From contig NZ_JABMJG010000008.1 of the NCBI RefSeq assembly GCF_013376045.1, forward strand, positions 248,001 to 312,000: 64,000 nucleotides of DNA, in the 5' to 3' direction. The stretch comes from Variovorax sp. SG517. Lineage in GTDB: Bacteria; Pseudomonadota; Gammaproteobacteria; Burkholderiales; Burkholderiaceae_C. The translations under genes and the position numbers were made by a program. Within the stretch, counting starts at the first letter, position 1. Each line of letters opens with the position of its first letter. The notes below the pieces were generated by a model that was given only the letters and a program-made list of their open reading frames with translations, was not told the origin of the DNA and made no database searches. This document shows positions 42,461 through 52,361 of the stretch, in pieces.

Positions 42461-45400
42461 GACGGAAAACTCGTGGTGGAACTTGCGGCATCGGTGACGT
42501 CGGCGACATCGGCCTTCGCAGCCTCGGATTCGGCTTCGCGCTCGATCTCCTCGATCAGCCGCATCTCGACCAACACCGCCAGTTCGGCGATGGTGGGTGC
42601 CTTGAAGAAGGCGGCCGGATGCAGCTCGACGCCGAAGGCCTTGCGCACACGCGCCAGCAGCCGGATCGCGAGCAGCGAATCGCCGCCGAGTTCGAACAGG
42701 TTGTCATCCACGCCCATGGGTGCGACGCCCAGCGCTTCGCGCCACAACTCGGCCAGCCCCTCTTCGAGGTCTCCCTCGGGCGCGCGGTAGGCGGTCGACA
42801 GCACCGGGCGCGAATGGCTGGTACGGTTTTCGGCGATGGGTTTGGCGGCATCGTCGTCCAGCGCGTCGAGCAGGCCTTCGAGCGGGCGCAGGCGCGGCGC
42901 CAGCGGCGTGATCGACACCACGGTCTGCGGCAGGTCGGGGCCGTTGGCGATGCGCTCGAAAGCCAGCACGCCGGTGCGTTCGTCCAGGCCGACGCCCTCG
43001 GGCATGTCCATGTCGACGGCCACGCCCACGTCGCGCCACGCGTCCCAGTTCACCGAGAACACCGGCAATACGGAGTGGCGCCGGTGCGCATGCGCGAAAG
43101 CGTCGAGGTAGGCGTTGGCCGCGGCATAGTCGCTGCGGCCAAGGCCGCCGATCAGGCTGGCGACCGAGGAGCAGAACAGCACGAAGTCCAGTGGCTCGGC
43201 GCGCAGTGCATCGAGCAGCGTGATCGTTCCCGCGACCTTGGGTGCGAACGCGGCTTCGACCTGCGCCCGCGTGCGCTGCGCGATCATTCCGCGGTCGGGC
43301 TGCACGACCGCGTGGATCACGCCGTTCACCGGACCGAAGCGCGCATGCACCTCGGCCAGCGCATTGCGCAGTTGCGCCGGGTCGGTGACATCGGCCGCCA
43401 CCGCCAGCACCTGCGCGCCATCGGCTTCGAGATCAATCAGCTGCTGCAGCCTGCGCCGCAGCGACGCAGGCTGGTCCGCGGCCGCGGCAAGGCGTTCCCA
43501 GTCGGCGCGCGCGGGCAGCGGCGTGCGGCCCATCAGCACGAGCTTCGCTTGCCAGTGCTTGCAGAGATGGCGTGCCATCGCCAGGCCAACGCCGCCCAGC
43601 CCACCGGTGATGAGATAGACGCCGCCCTGGCGCAGGCGCTGCGTGCCCGCCGCCTGCGCGGGCACCGGTTCGTAGTGCTTGGTCCAGCGGTGTGGCCCCC
43701 GGTAGGCGACGACGAAATCGTCGGCCGAAGAACCCGCCTCTTCCACGACGCGGCGCACCAGGTCGGCTTCGGCCGTGCTTTCCGGCGCGGGCAGCACCAC
43801 GTCGACGACACGGCATATCACGGAAGGCGACTCCTGGCCCAACACCTTGGCGATGCCGAGCACGGTGGCTTTTTCGGGCGCGAAAGGTTCGGTGCCCGCC
43901 ACGTCCTCGACGCGATCGGTGACCACGGTGAGTGCCAGCGGTGGGCGGCTTGCCGCACCGGCGGCATCGAGCGCCTGAGCCAGAGCGAGCAGGCTGAAGT
44001 AGCACGCCTCGAAGGTCGCAGCGTGCGTCGCCGGAGCCGGCTTGTCGCCGTCGAGGCTCCAGAGATGGAAAACGCGCGCGACAGGGCCAGCCTCGGCTTC
44101 GACTTCGCGCAGCAGGGCTTCGTGGTCGGCGCGCTCGGCCGTCCGCATTGCGTATTGCAGCTCTGCCGTGCGCGCGAACTTCTTGCCGCGCAACGCCAGC
44201 ACGACCTGGTCGCCCCGGGCACGCAGCACGCGAGCCAGCCTGTCGGTGAAGCTGTCGGCATCGCCGAGGATCAGCGTGCAGCCCTGGGGCGCGGCCTTGG
44301 CTTCGGATGGCGGTGCGGCCGAAGCGCGCCGCCACGTCGGCGCATAGAAGAGCCCCAACGAAGAAGACGATCGAGCAGCCTCGCCGGCTTCGATCCAGTA
44401 GCGTTGCCGCTGGAAGGCGTAGGTGGGTAGCGGCACGCGGCGGCGCACTGTGCCTTCGCGAGCGGCGTCCCAGTCGATCGACACGCCAGCGGTCCACAGG
44501 CCCGCGACCGCGTTCGCAAGCTGCTGCTCATTTCGCGCATGCTGCTGCGGATGGGCCTGGCTGGCCCAGATGCCGGCGGCCGATGGGCTGCCCGGGTGCT
44601 GGCGCGCAAGGCCGGCGAGCGTTTCGCCAGGCCCGACTTCGAGCAGCACGCGCCCCGGCGTGGCGAAGAGACCGCGCAGGCCGTCAACAAAACGCACCGT
44701 GCCACGCAGGTGCCGCCCCCAATAGGCGGGGCTGGTCGCTTCTTCCGCTGTGATCGGCTGACCGGTGAGGTTCGACATGAACGGAATGCTCGGTGCGTGG
44801 CGCGGCACGGAGGCGACCAGGCTTTCGAGCTCGGCGACGATAGGGTCGGCCAGGCGCGAGTGCGAGGCGATGGACACATGCAGCCGGCGCGGCTGGTGTC
44901 CGAGGGCGCGCAGCGCGTCTTCGGCGCGCGCAATGGCATCGAGCGGGCCCGCGAGCACGCACAGTTGCTCGGCGTTCACTGCCGCCAGGTCACAGCCGTC
45001 CGAGAGATAGGGCGCGAGCCCAGCTTCGGTCAGCGACACGGCAGTCATGGCGCCGGGCGCCATGGTCTGCATCAGGCGGCCACGCGCGGCGGCGATGCGC
45101 AACGCGTCCTCCAGCGAGAACACGCCCGCCACGCAGGCGGCGACGTACTCACCGAGGCTGTGGCCCAGCATCATCGACGGCGTCACGCCGCGGTGCATCC
45201 ACCAGCGCGCCATCGCGTACTCGATGGCGAACAGCGCGGGCTGCGCGAACTCGATGCGGGCCAGGCGCTCGTTGGCCGTCTGCTCGTCGCCATCGGCCGG
45301 GAACAGCAGGCCGGGCAGATCGATGCCCACATCCTGCTTCAGCAATGCGGCGCAGCGGTCGAGCGTTTCGCGGAAGACGGCGCTGTTGCGATAGAGGGCC

Positions 45401-47055
45401 TGCCCCATCAGCGCATGCTGCGTGCCGCCGCCCGGGAACAGGAACACCACGCTGGGCGCAGAAGCCGGCGCGCGGATCGCAGCGGCCGCCGGCGAAGCGA
45501 GCATCTCCGCGGCCAGCGCAGTCTGGTTGGCCACCACGGCGCTGCGCCACGCGAAGGCACGCCGCCCGCTCTGCAGCGTGTGGACCACGTCTTCGAGCGG
45601 CTGCTCGCCGTGCGATTGCAAATGCGCCGCCAGTTGCACGCGGCCCTGGCGGAGTGCTGCTTCGTCCTTGGCCGACAGCGGCAGCACCTGCCATTGCGAG
45701 GTCTTCGCCGTCTCCTGCGCCGCAGGCGCCTCTTCGAGCACCACGTGCACGTTGGTCCCGCCGATGCCGAACGAGCTCACCCCCGCGCGGCGCGGCGTGC
45801 TGCCTTCCGGCCAGGGCTGGCACTGCGCATTCACGTAGAACGGGCTGCCGGCAAAGTCGATCTGCGGATTGGGTTTGGTGAAGTGCAGGCTCGGCGGCAG
45901 CGTGCGGTGCTTGAGCGCCATCACGGCCTTGATCAGGCCCGCGACGCCGGCCGCGGCATCGAGGTGGCCGACGTTGGTCTTGACCGAGCCCACGGCACAG
46001 AAGCCGCGCCGCTCGGTGTCGGCCCGGAAGGCCTGCGTGAGCGCCGCGATCTCGATGGGGTCGCCCAGCGTGGTGCCGGTGCCATGCGCCTCGACATAGC
46101 CGATGGTGTCGGCCGAGACGCCCGCGATCAGCTGCGCTGCGCGGATCACTTCGGCCTGCCCGTTGATGCTGGGCGCAGTAAACCCCACCTTGGCCGATCC
46201 ATCGTTGTTGGCCGCGCTGCCCTTGATGACGGCGTGGATGGTGTCGCCGTCGCGCAGTGCCTCGTCGAGGCGCTTGAGCACGACCACGCCCGCTCCGCTG
46301 CCGATCACGGTGCCGTTGGCATCGGCATCGAAGGCGCGGCAATGGCCGTCGCGCGAAAGGATCGCGCCGGTCTGGTAGCGGTAGCCGCCTTCCTGCAGGA
46401 GGTTGAGCCACACGCCGCCGGCCAGCGCCATGTCGCAATCGTGGCTCAGGAGGGCCTGGCAAGCGGTGTGCACGGCCGTGAGCGATGTCGAGCAGGCGGT
46501 CTGCACGGTGACGGCCGGGCCGCGCAGGTTGAGCTTGTAGGCCACGCGCGTACACAGCGAGCCGGCGGCGTTGCCGCTCATCAGGCCCAGCAGGTCGGCG
46601 ATGCCGGTATGTGCGCCCAGGCCGAAGGACGGCAGCAGGTTGCGGATCAGGTAGACGTTGGTGCCTTCGCCCGCATACACGCCGACCTTGCCGGGCCAGC
46701 GCTCGGGGTCGCAGCCCGCATGCTCCAGCGAGGCCCAGGCGCATTCCAGGAAGATGCGTTGCTGCGGGTCGAGGTTCTCGGCTTCGCGCGGCGTGTAGCC
46801 GAAGAAGCCGGCATCGAACTGGTCGAAGCCGTCGAACAGCACGCCGGCCTTCACGTAGTCGGGGTCGTTCAGCTGAGCCTGCGGCACGCCGCGCTCGCGC
46901 AACTGGTCGTCGGTGAAGGTCGACACCGACTCCACGCCGTCGCGAATGTTTCGCCAGAATGCATCGACGTCATCGGCGCCGGGAAAGCGGCCGGCCATGC
47001 CGACGATGGCGATCTCCAGACCGGTTGGCTCTGCAGGTTCGTTGTAGATGGACAT
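42457..47055 (-). CDS. Type I PKS module, KS-AT-KR-ACP
   Basis: 1532 residues. The KS has TACSTS (Cys near 186), EAHGTGTT and NVGHLDAAAG. The AT has GHSLGEYVAA (Ser near 632) and, about 97 residues later, SIASHS where malonyl enzymes show HAFH and methylmalonyl enzymes YASH. The KR has GGLGGVGLAMARHL (near 1150) and SSVASLIGGLGRSDYAAAN (near 1305) with the catalytic Ser, Tyr and Asn. The ACP has GGDSLLAIR (near 1456). There is no DH or ER, so the product is a beta-hydroxy acyl unit. It extends the first amino acid by one C2 or C3 unit. The start overlaps the upstream NRPS stop (TGATG). Confidence 0.93.
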   Translation of the reverse strand: MSIYNEPAEPTGLEIAIVGMAGRFPGADDVDAFWRNIRDGVESVSTFTDDQLRERGVPQAQLNDPDYVKAGVLFDGFDQFDAGFFGYTPREAENLDPQQRIFLECAWASLEHAGCDPERWPGKVGVYAGEGTNVYLIRNLLPSFGLGAHTGIADLLGLMSGNAAGSLCTRVAYKLNLRGPAVTVQTACSTSLTAVHTACQALLSHDCDMALAGGVWLNLLQEGGYRYQTGAILSRDGHCRAFDADANGTVIGSGAGVVVLKRLDEALRDGDTIHAVIKGSAANNDGSAKVGFTAPSINGQAEVIRAAQLIAGVSADTIGYVEAHGTGTTLGDPIEIAALTQAFRADTERRGFCAVGSVKTNVGHLDAAAGVAGLIKAVMALKHRTLPPSLHFTKPNPQIDFAGSPFYVNAQCQPWPEGSTPRRAGVSSFGIGGTNVHVVLEEAPAAQETAKTSQWQVLPLSAKDEAALRQGRVQLAAHLQSHGEQPLEDVVHTLQSGRRAFAWRSAVVANQTALAAEMLASPAAAAIRAPASAPSVVFLFPGGGTQHALMGQALYRNSAVFRETLDRCAALLKQDVGIDLPGLLFPADGDEQTANERLARIEFAQPALFAIEYAMARWWMHRGVTPSMMLGHSLGEYVAACVAGVFSLEDALRIAAARGRLMQTMAPGAMTAVSLTEAGLAPYLSDGCDLAAVNAEQLCVLAGPLDAIARAEDALRALGHQPRRLHVSIASHSRLADPIVAELESLVASVPRHAPSIPFMSNLTGQPITAEEATSPAYWGRHLRGTVRFVDGLRGLFATPGRVLLEVGPGETLAGLARQHPGSPSAAGIWASQAHPQQHARNEQQLANAVAGLWTAGVSIDWDAAREGTVRRRVPLPTYAFQRQRYWIEAGEAARSSSSLGLFYAPTWRRASAAPPSEAKAAPQGCTLILGDADSFTDRLARVLRARGDQVVLALRGKKFARTAELQYAMRTAERADHEALLREVEAEAGPVARVFHLWSLDGDKPAPATHAATFEACYFSLLALAQALDAAGAASRPPLALTVVTDRVEDVAGTEPFAPEKATVLGIAKVLGQESPSVICRVVDVVLPAPESTAEADLVRRVVEEAGSSADDFVVAYRGPHRWTKHYEPVPAQAAGTQRLRQGGVYLITGGLGGVGLAMARHLCKHWQAKLVLMGRTPLPARADWERLAAAADQPASLRRRLQQLIDLEADGAQVLAVAADVTDPAQLRNALAEVHARFGPVNGVIHAVVQPDRGMIAQRTRAQVEAAFAPKVAGTITLLDALRAEPLDFVLFCSSVASLIGGLGRSDYAAANAYLDAFAHAHRRHSVLPVFSVNWDAWRDVGVAVDMDMPEGVGLDERTGVLAFERIANGPDLPQTVVSITPLAPRLRPLEGLLDALDDDAAKPIAENRTSHSRPVLSTAYRAPEGDLEEGLAELWREALGVAPMGVDDNLFELGGDSLLAIRLLARVRKAFGVELHPAAFFKAPTIAELAVLVEMRLIEEIEREAESEAAKADVADVTDAASSTTSFPS

Positions 47056-50000
47056 CAGCTGACTCTCTCTGCCGCTTTGCGGCGTTGAAGCATCGCGGCG
47101 CGTTGGCGCAGCGCGCGCTCGTCACCGCCCGCGGCAGATGCGGCAGCGGCCTGCGCGCCGCCCTGCTCGATCCAGCGGGCCAGCGATTCGACGGTGGGGT
47201 ACTTGAAAAGGCTGACCAGCGGGAACGTGGCCTGTAGCCGGTCTTCCAGTAGCCGGTGCGCACGGATGAGCAGCAGCGAATGCCCGCCCAGGTCGAAGAA
47301 GTTGTCGTGCAGGCCGACCTGTTCGACCCTCAGCACCTCCGACCAGATGGCTGCGAGCGTGCGCGCCACATGGCCTTGCGGCGCTTCGTAGGCCGTCGCA
47401 CGGCCCAGCCCCTCGGGCTCGGGCAACGCCTTGCGGTCGACCTTGCCGTTGGCGTTCAGCGGCAGCGCGGGCAAGGTGACGATGGCGCGTGGCACCATGT
47501 AGTCGGGCAGCACCTGCGCCAGGCGTTCGCGCAGCGCGGCGCCATCTACAGACCGGCCGGCATGGGCGCTGACGTACGCCAGCAGCGAGGCCCCGGCGAC
47601 ACCCTCGCGTGCCACGACGACGGCTTCGCGCACCTCGGGCTGCGCAAGGATCTGCGCCTCGATCTCTCCGAGCTCGATACGAAAGCCGCGAATCTTCACC
47701 TGGTGGTCGATGCGGCCCAGGTACTCGAGCTGGCCTTCGGCGTTCCAGCGAACCAGGTCGCCAGTGCGGTAGAGCCTGTCGCCGTTGCCGAAAGGGTCGG
47801 CCACGAAGCGCTCGGCACTCAGGCCCGGCTTGTTGAGGTAGCCCCGCGCCAGGCTCACGCCGCCAAGGTAGAGCTCGCCGGCCACGCCGCGCGGCACCTC
47901 GTTCAGCTCGGCGTCGAGCACGCGGGCGCTGGTCTCACTGATCGGCTGGCCGATGGGCACCAGGCTTTGCCCGTCGTCGCAGCAGGTCCAGCGGGTGACG
48001 TGGATGGTGGTCTCGGTCGGGCCGTACAGGTTCTGCAAGGTGGCGCCGCTCAGGCGCCGCAGCGTTTCCCTCTGCGTCTCGGCCGGCATGGCTTCGCCGC
48101 CCACGATGATGTGCTTGAGCCGCGTGCTGGCCTCGATGTCCTTGTGCGCCAGGAAGGCCTGCAGCATCGAAGGCACGAAGTTGAGCGTGGTGACCTGGTG
48201 GCGCTGGATCAGCTCGACCAGCCGAGCGGGATCGCGGTGATCGCCAGGGTTGGCGACGACCAGCCGCGCGCCCGCGGTCATGGGCCAGAACATTTCCCAC
48301 ACCGACACGTCGAAGCCGAACGGCGCCTTGTGCAGCACGGTGTCGGCACGGGTCAGGCGGTAGGTCTGCTGCATCCATGCCATGCAGCTGTGCAGCGCAT
48401 CGTGGCGCACTGCAGAGCCCTTGGGCTTGCCGGTGGAGCCGGAGGTGTAGATGACGTAGGCCAGGTTCTCGCCATGCAGCGCGACGCACGGGTCGGTGAC
48501 GGGTTCGCCCGACAGGTCGATGGTGTCGATGTCGAGCACCACCAGGCCGCTGCGCCCGGTAATGTGGCCGCGCGTGGCCCGGTGCACGAGCAGCAGTTCG
48601 ATGCCGCTGTCCTCGACCATGTAGGCGAGGCGCTGCACCGGGTAGTCGGGGTCCAGCGGCAGATAGGCGCCACCGGCCTTCAGGATTGCCAGGATGCCCA
48701 CGACCATCTCGACTGAGCGCTCCATGGCGATGCCCACGGGCATGTCGGGCTTGACGCCCAGCGCCATCAGCCGGTGCGCAAGCCGATTGGCGCGGCGGTC
48801 GAGCTCGGCGAAGCTCAAGGCCTCGTCTGCGAACATCAGCGCGATGGCTTCGGGCTGCTGCCGTGCGTGCCGGGCGATCTGCTGGTGCACGGGCTGCGGC
48901 TGCGGTTCGCGCCGGGTGTTCACGCTCCACTGCGCAAGCTGCGATTTCTCGGTGGCACCCAGCAGGTCGATGTCTCCCACTGCGCGGCTTGCGTCTGCGC
49001 AGAGCGTGGACAGCACCGCCACGTAGTGCTGCGCCATGCGCGCGATGGTCTCGCGCTCGAACAGGTCTTCGGCGTAGATCACGTCGAGCATCAGGCGACC
49101 ATCGGGCCGCTCGCGGGCCTCGAGCACCCAGTCGAACTGGGTCTGGAGATCGGGCAGCGCGTGGTCGCTCACCTCGATGCCGTCCAGGCGCTGGAGCGCC
49201 CGGTGGTCTTCGAACAGGTGATTGAACATCACCTGGAACAGCGGACTGTGGCTGATGCTGCGCTCGGGCTGCAGGCGCTGCACCAGCTGCTCGAAGGGCA
49301 GGTCCTGGTGGGCCTGCGCACCAAGCACGGTTTCCCTGGCCTGCGCCAGCACGCGCGACAGCGGCTTGCGGCCTTCGATCGAATTGCGCAGCACCAACGT
49401 GTTGACGAACAGACCGATGACGTTCTCGAACTCCACGCGGTTGCGGTTCGCAACGGCAGCGCCGACACGGATATCTTCCTGACCGGTGTAGCGGTGCAGC
49501 AGCACCTGCAGGCCCGCGAGCAGCACCATGAACAGCGTGCCGCCTTCGGCCTGGGCCACGCCTCGCAACCGGCCGAGCAAGGGCGCGGGCAACTCGAAGG
49601 CATGGCGGGCCGCGCGGTAGCTGGCTTGCGGCTTGCGTGGGTGATCGGTGCGCAGTTCGAGCACCGGGTGCTCTTCGCCGAGTTGCGCTCGCCACCAGCC
49701 AAGCTGGCGCTCCGCCTCGCCGGCGGCGAGCCAATCGCGCTGCCATGCGGCGAAGTCGGCGTACTGCACGCGCGGCACGGGCAGCGCCGCCGCACGCCCA
49801 TACAGGCGCGCGGCGTAGCCAGCGGCGAGCTCGTCGATCAGCACTTGCATCGAGGCGCCGTCGGACACGATGTGATGCATCACCACGACGAGCACATGCG
49901 TGTCGTCCGCCAGGCGGCACAGTGCTGTGCGCAGCAGCCCGCCCTGGGAGAGGTCGAATGGAGCGGCCTTGATGCGGCGGGTTTCCTTTTGCAGCTGTTC

Positions 50001-52352
50001 GTCGCGCTGGCCGTCGGGCACGGCACGCAGGTCGAGCACTTCCAGCGCCAGAGTGCCGGTCGGATTGATCCACTGCGCGGCAACGCCGTCGCTGCCAGCG
50101 TGGAACACGGTGCGCAGCGATTCGTGGCGCGCGACGAGATCGTTCAGCGCGGCCTGCAGCGCATCGGCCTGCAGTGCCCCGGTGAGGCGCAGCGCGCCGC
50201 TCATGTGGTACGCCGCGCTGCCCGGGTCGAGTTGCCAGAGGAACCACTGGCGCTCCTGCGCATGCGACAGCGGCAGCGCATACACCCGACGCTCGGCCGG
50301 CAACACCGCGATGGGCGCGGGCCGTGCGCGCGCACCTTGCGCCAGCCGCTCCCGGATGGCAGCCGCGCTCTCGTGCAGCCGCGGGTGTTCGAACATCAGG
50401 CGCACCGGATAGTCGATGTTCCAGTGGCCCGATATGCGAGCCGCCACCTGCGTGGCCGTGAGCGAGCTGCCGCCACGCGTGAAGAAGTGAGCATCGCGCG
50501 CAAAGGGCTTCGCGTCGGCGGGCCTGAGCACTTCGCGCCAGATGGCATCGACCGCGCGTTCGGTGTCGTCGAGCGCGGGCGCTTCGGCTTTCGCCTCCAC
50601 CGGGCCGCCCTTGACGAAAGCGCCGCGCTCGTAGATGGCATAGGCGTCGGCGCTGCGGTCCAGCCAGCCTGCGCGGCACGCACTGCGCTGCAGCTTGCCG
50701 CTGGTGGTCTTGGGCATGCCGCCCGGGTTGAGCAGCAGCACGGCCGACAGCGGCTCGCCGAACACTTCGCTGACTGCGGCACCGAGCGCTTCGACCAGCA
50801 CCTGCGGAGGCACCAGCTTCTGCATGCTGCGCGACACTTCGGCCGCGGCGCCAATGCCTTCGCCATCGGGCCCGCTGGCCGCAAACACCGCGACGCGGCC
50901 CTTGCGCACCGCATCGACCTCGGCTTCGATGACACGCTCGATGTCCTGCGGATAGATGTTGTGGCCGCGAACGATGATCAGGTCCTTGATGCGGCCCGTC
51001 ACATAGAGTTCGCCGTCGCAGACGAAACCGAGATCGCCGGTGCGCAGCCAGCGGCGTCCTTCCCGCTCGACGAAGGTCTCGCGCGATTCGCGCTCCTTGC
51101 CCCAGTAGCCAGCGCCGACGCTGGGTCCGTGGACCCAGATTTCGCCGATGCGGCCAGGAGCCCCCACCGACAAGGTCGCAGGGTCGACGATCTCGACGTC
51201 GTGATGAACAGCCACCGCGCCACAGCCGACCAGCAATGTGCCGCCTTCGCTCGGCATGCCCTGCCCGCTGGCCAGGCCCTCGGCGCTGAAGCAGCGCGCG
51301 ACCATGCCGCCGCCGCGCCGGCCACCCGTCACGAAGAGGGTGGCTTCGGCGAGGCCATAGCAGGCGTAGACCGCTGCGGGATCGAAACCGGCGGCGGCAA
51401 AGCGTTCGATGAAGTCGAGTTCGGTGTCGGCGCGCACCGGCTCGGCACCCGTGTAGGCCACGCGCCAGCTCGAGAGGTCGAGTTGCGCGATCTGCGCATC
51501 TTTCACGCGCTCCAGGCACAGGCGGAACGAGAAGTCGGGGCCGCCGCTGAGCGTGGCGCGATGGCGCGAGATCAGTTCGAGCCAACGCACGGGCCGCTGG
51601 AGAAAGTAGCGCGGCGAGGTCAGCACCAGCGGGATGCCGCTGTACAGCGGCTGCATCAGGCCGCCGATAAGGCCCATGTCGTGGTACAGCGGCGCCCACG
51701 AGACGAACTTGTCGTCGGGGCCGATGCCCATGCCGACCTGGATGGCGTGCTCGTTGGCCATCAGGTTGCCATGCGTGACGATGACACCCTTGGGCGCCGA
51801 GGTCGAGCCAGAGGTGTATTGCAGGAAGGCGACGTCTTCGTCCGCCGGCTCGAAGGGCTGCCACGCATCGGCGAGCGCCGCATCCACCGCATCCACGGCG
51901 ATGACCGTCAGGTTTCCGAACTGGCTGCCGGCCCCGGCCATCGCATTGCCGAACGCGGTCGAGGTCAGCACGCAGCGCGCCTGCGAATCGGCCGCCACGC
52001 CCGTGAGCCGGGCCAGGTGCTGGGGCCGCGTGGATTCGGGCGGGAACACGGGCACGGCGATCACGCCGCAATAGAAGCAGGCCAGCATGCTCACGGCATA
52101 GTGGTCTCCGTTATCGAGCATGACGAGCGCGCGCTCGCCCTTGGCGAACTGCTGCTGCAGGCGCGCCGCGAGCGCGCGCACGCGGCGCTCGAAGACGGCG
52201 TAGGTAAAAGTCTGCTCGCTGTAGACGCCATCGACCTCGTCGACCACGGTGAGCCAGACGTCGTTTGCGCGCTGTTCGGCGAGTGCGCGCAGGTGCGCCA
52301 CGAAGTTGCGCGGTTGCCGCCCGGCGGATTCCGTCGCGAGCAATTGATTCAT
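47055..52352 (-). CDS. FAAL-ACP-C-A-PCP loading and first-module synthetase
   Basis: 1765 residues. An N-terminal fatty acyl-AMP ligase (about 1 to 580, with LQYTSGSTSAPKGVIVTHGN near 179 and LGFVCDGELYVTGRIKDLII) loads a fatty acid on the ACP (GGSSLTATQ, near 629). The C domain (MHHIVSDGAS, near 824) joins it to the amino acid chosen by the A domain (YTSGSTGKPKG near 1302; code read as DVWNIGLIHK) on the PCP (GGHSLLLIR, near 1690). This makes the product a lipopeptide. The A domain is a diverged relative of the two in the last synthetase, not a copy. The start is nine bases after the thioesterase stop. Confidence 0.92.
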   Translation of the reverse strand: MNQLLATESAGRQPRNFVAHLRALAEQRANDVWLTVVDEVDGVYSEQTFTYAVFERRVRALAARLQQQFAKGERALVMLDNGDHYAVSMLACFYCGVIAVPVFPPESTRPQHLARLTGVAADSQARCVLTSTAFGNAMAGAGSQFGNLTVIAVDAVDAALADAWQPFEPADEDVAFLQYTSGSTSAPKGVIVTHGNLMANEHAIQVGMGIGPDDKFVSWAPLYHDMGLIGGLMQPLYSGIPLVLTSPRYFLQRPVRWLELISRHRATLSGGPDFSFRLCLERVKDAQIAQLDLSSWRVAYTGAEPVRADTELDFIERFAAAGFDPAAVYACYGLAEATLFVTGGRRGGGMVARCFSAEGLASGQGMPSEGGTLLVGCGAVAVHHDVEIVDPATLSVGAPGRIGEIWVHGPSVGAGYWGKERESRETFVEREGRRWLRTGDLGFVCDGELYVTGRIKDLIIVRGHNIYPQDIERVIEAEVDAVRKGRVAVFAASGPDGEGIGAAAEVSRSMQKLVPPQVLVEALGAAVSEVFGEPLSAVLLLNPGGMPKTTSGKLQRSACRAGWLDRSADAYAIYERGAFVKGGPVEAKAEAPALDDTERAVDAIWREVLRPADAKPFARDAHFFTRGGSSLTATQVAARISGHWNIDYPVRLMFEHPRLHESAAAIRERLAQGARARPAPIAVLPAERRVYALPLSHAQERQWFLWQLDPGSAAYHMSGALRLTGALQADALQAALNDLVARHESLRTVFHAGSDGVAAQWINPTGTLALEVLDLRAVPDGQRDEQLQKETRRIKAAPFDLSQGGLLRTALCRLADDTHVLVVVMHHIVSDGASMQVLIDELAAGYAARLYGRAAALPVPRVQYADFAAWQRDWLAAGEAERQLGWWRAQLGEEHPVLELRTDHPRKPQASYRAARHAFELPAPLLGRLRGVAQAEGGTLFMVLLAGLQVLLHRYTGQEDIRVGAAVANRNRVEFENVIGLFVNTLVLRNSIEGRKPLSRVLAQARETVLGAQAHQDLPFEQLVQRLQPERSISHSPLFQVMFNHLFEDHRALQRLDGIEVSDHALPDLQTQFDWVLEARERPDGRLMLDVIYAEDLFERETIARMAQHYVAVLSTLCADASRAVGDIDLLGATEKSQLAQWSVNTRREPQPQPVHQQIARHARQQPEAIALMFADEALSFAELDRRANRLAHRLMALGVKPDMPVGIAMERSVEMVVGILAILKAGGAYLPLDPDYPVQRLAYMVEDSGIELLLVHRATRGHITGRSGLVVLDIDTIDLSGEPVTDPCVALHGENLAYVIYTSGSTGKPKGSAVRHDALHSCMAWMQQTYRLTRADTVLHKAPFGFDVSVWEMFWPMTAGARLVVANPGDHRDPARLVELIQRHQVTTLNFVPSMLQAFLAHKDIEASTRLKHIIVGGEAMPAETQRETLRRLSGATLQNLYGPTETTIHVTRWTCCDDGQSLVPIGQPISETSARVLDAELNEVPRGVAGELYLGGVSLARGYLNKPGLSAERFVADPFGNGDRLYRTGDLVRWNAEGQLEYLGRIDHQVKIRGFRIELGEIEAQILAQPEVREAVVVAREGVAGASLLAYVSAHAGRSVDGAALRERLAQVLPDYMVPRAIVTLPALPLNANGKVDRKALPEPEGLGRATAYEAPQGHVARTLAAIWSEVLRVEQVGLHDNFFDLGGHSLLLIRAHRLLEDRLQATFPLVSLFKYPTVESLARWIEQGGAQAAAASAAGGDERALRQRAAMLQRRKAAERVS

Positions 52353-52361
52353 ATCGAGCCT

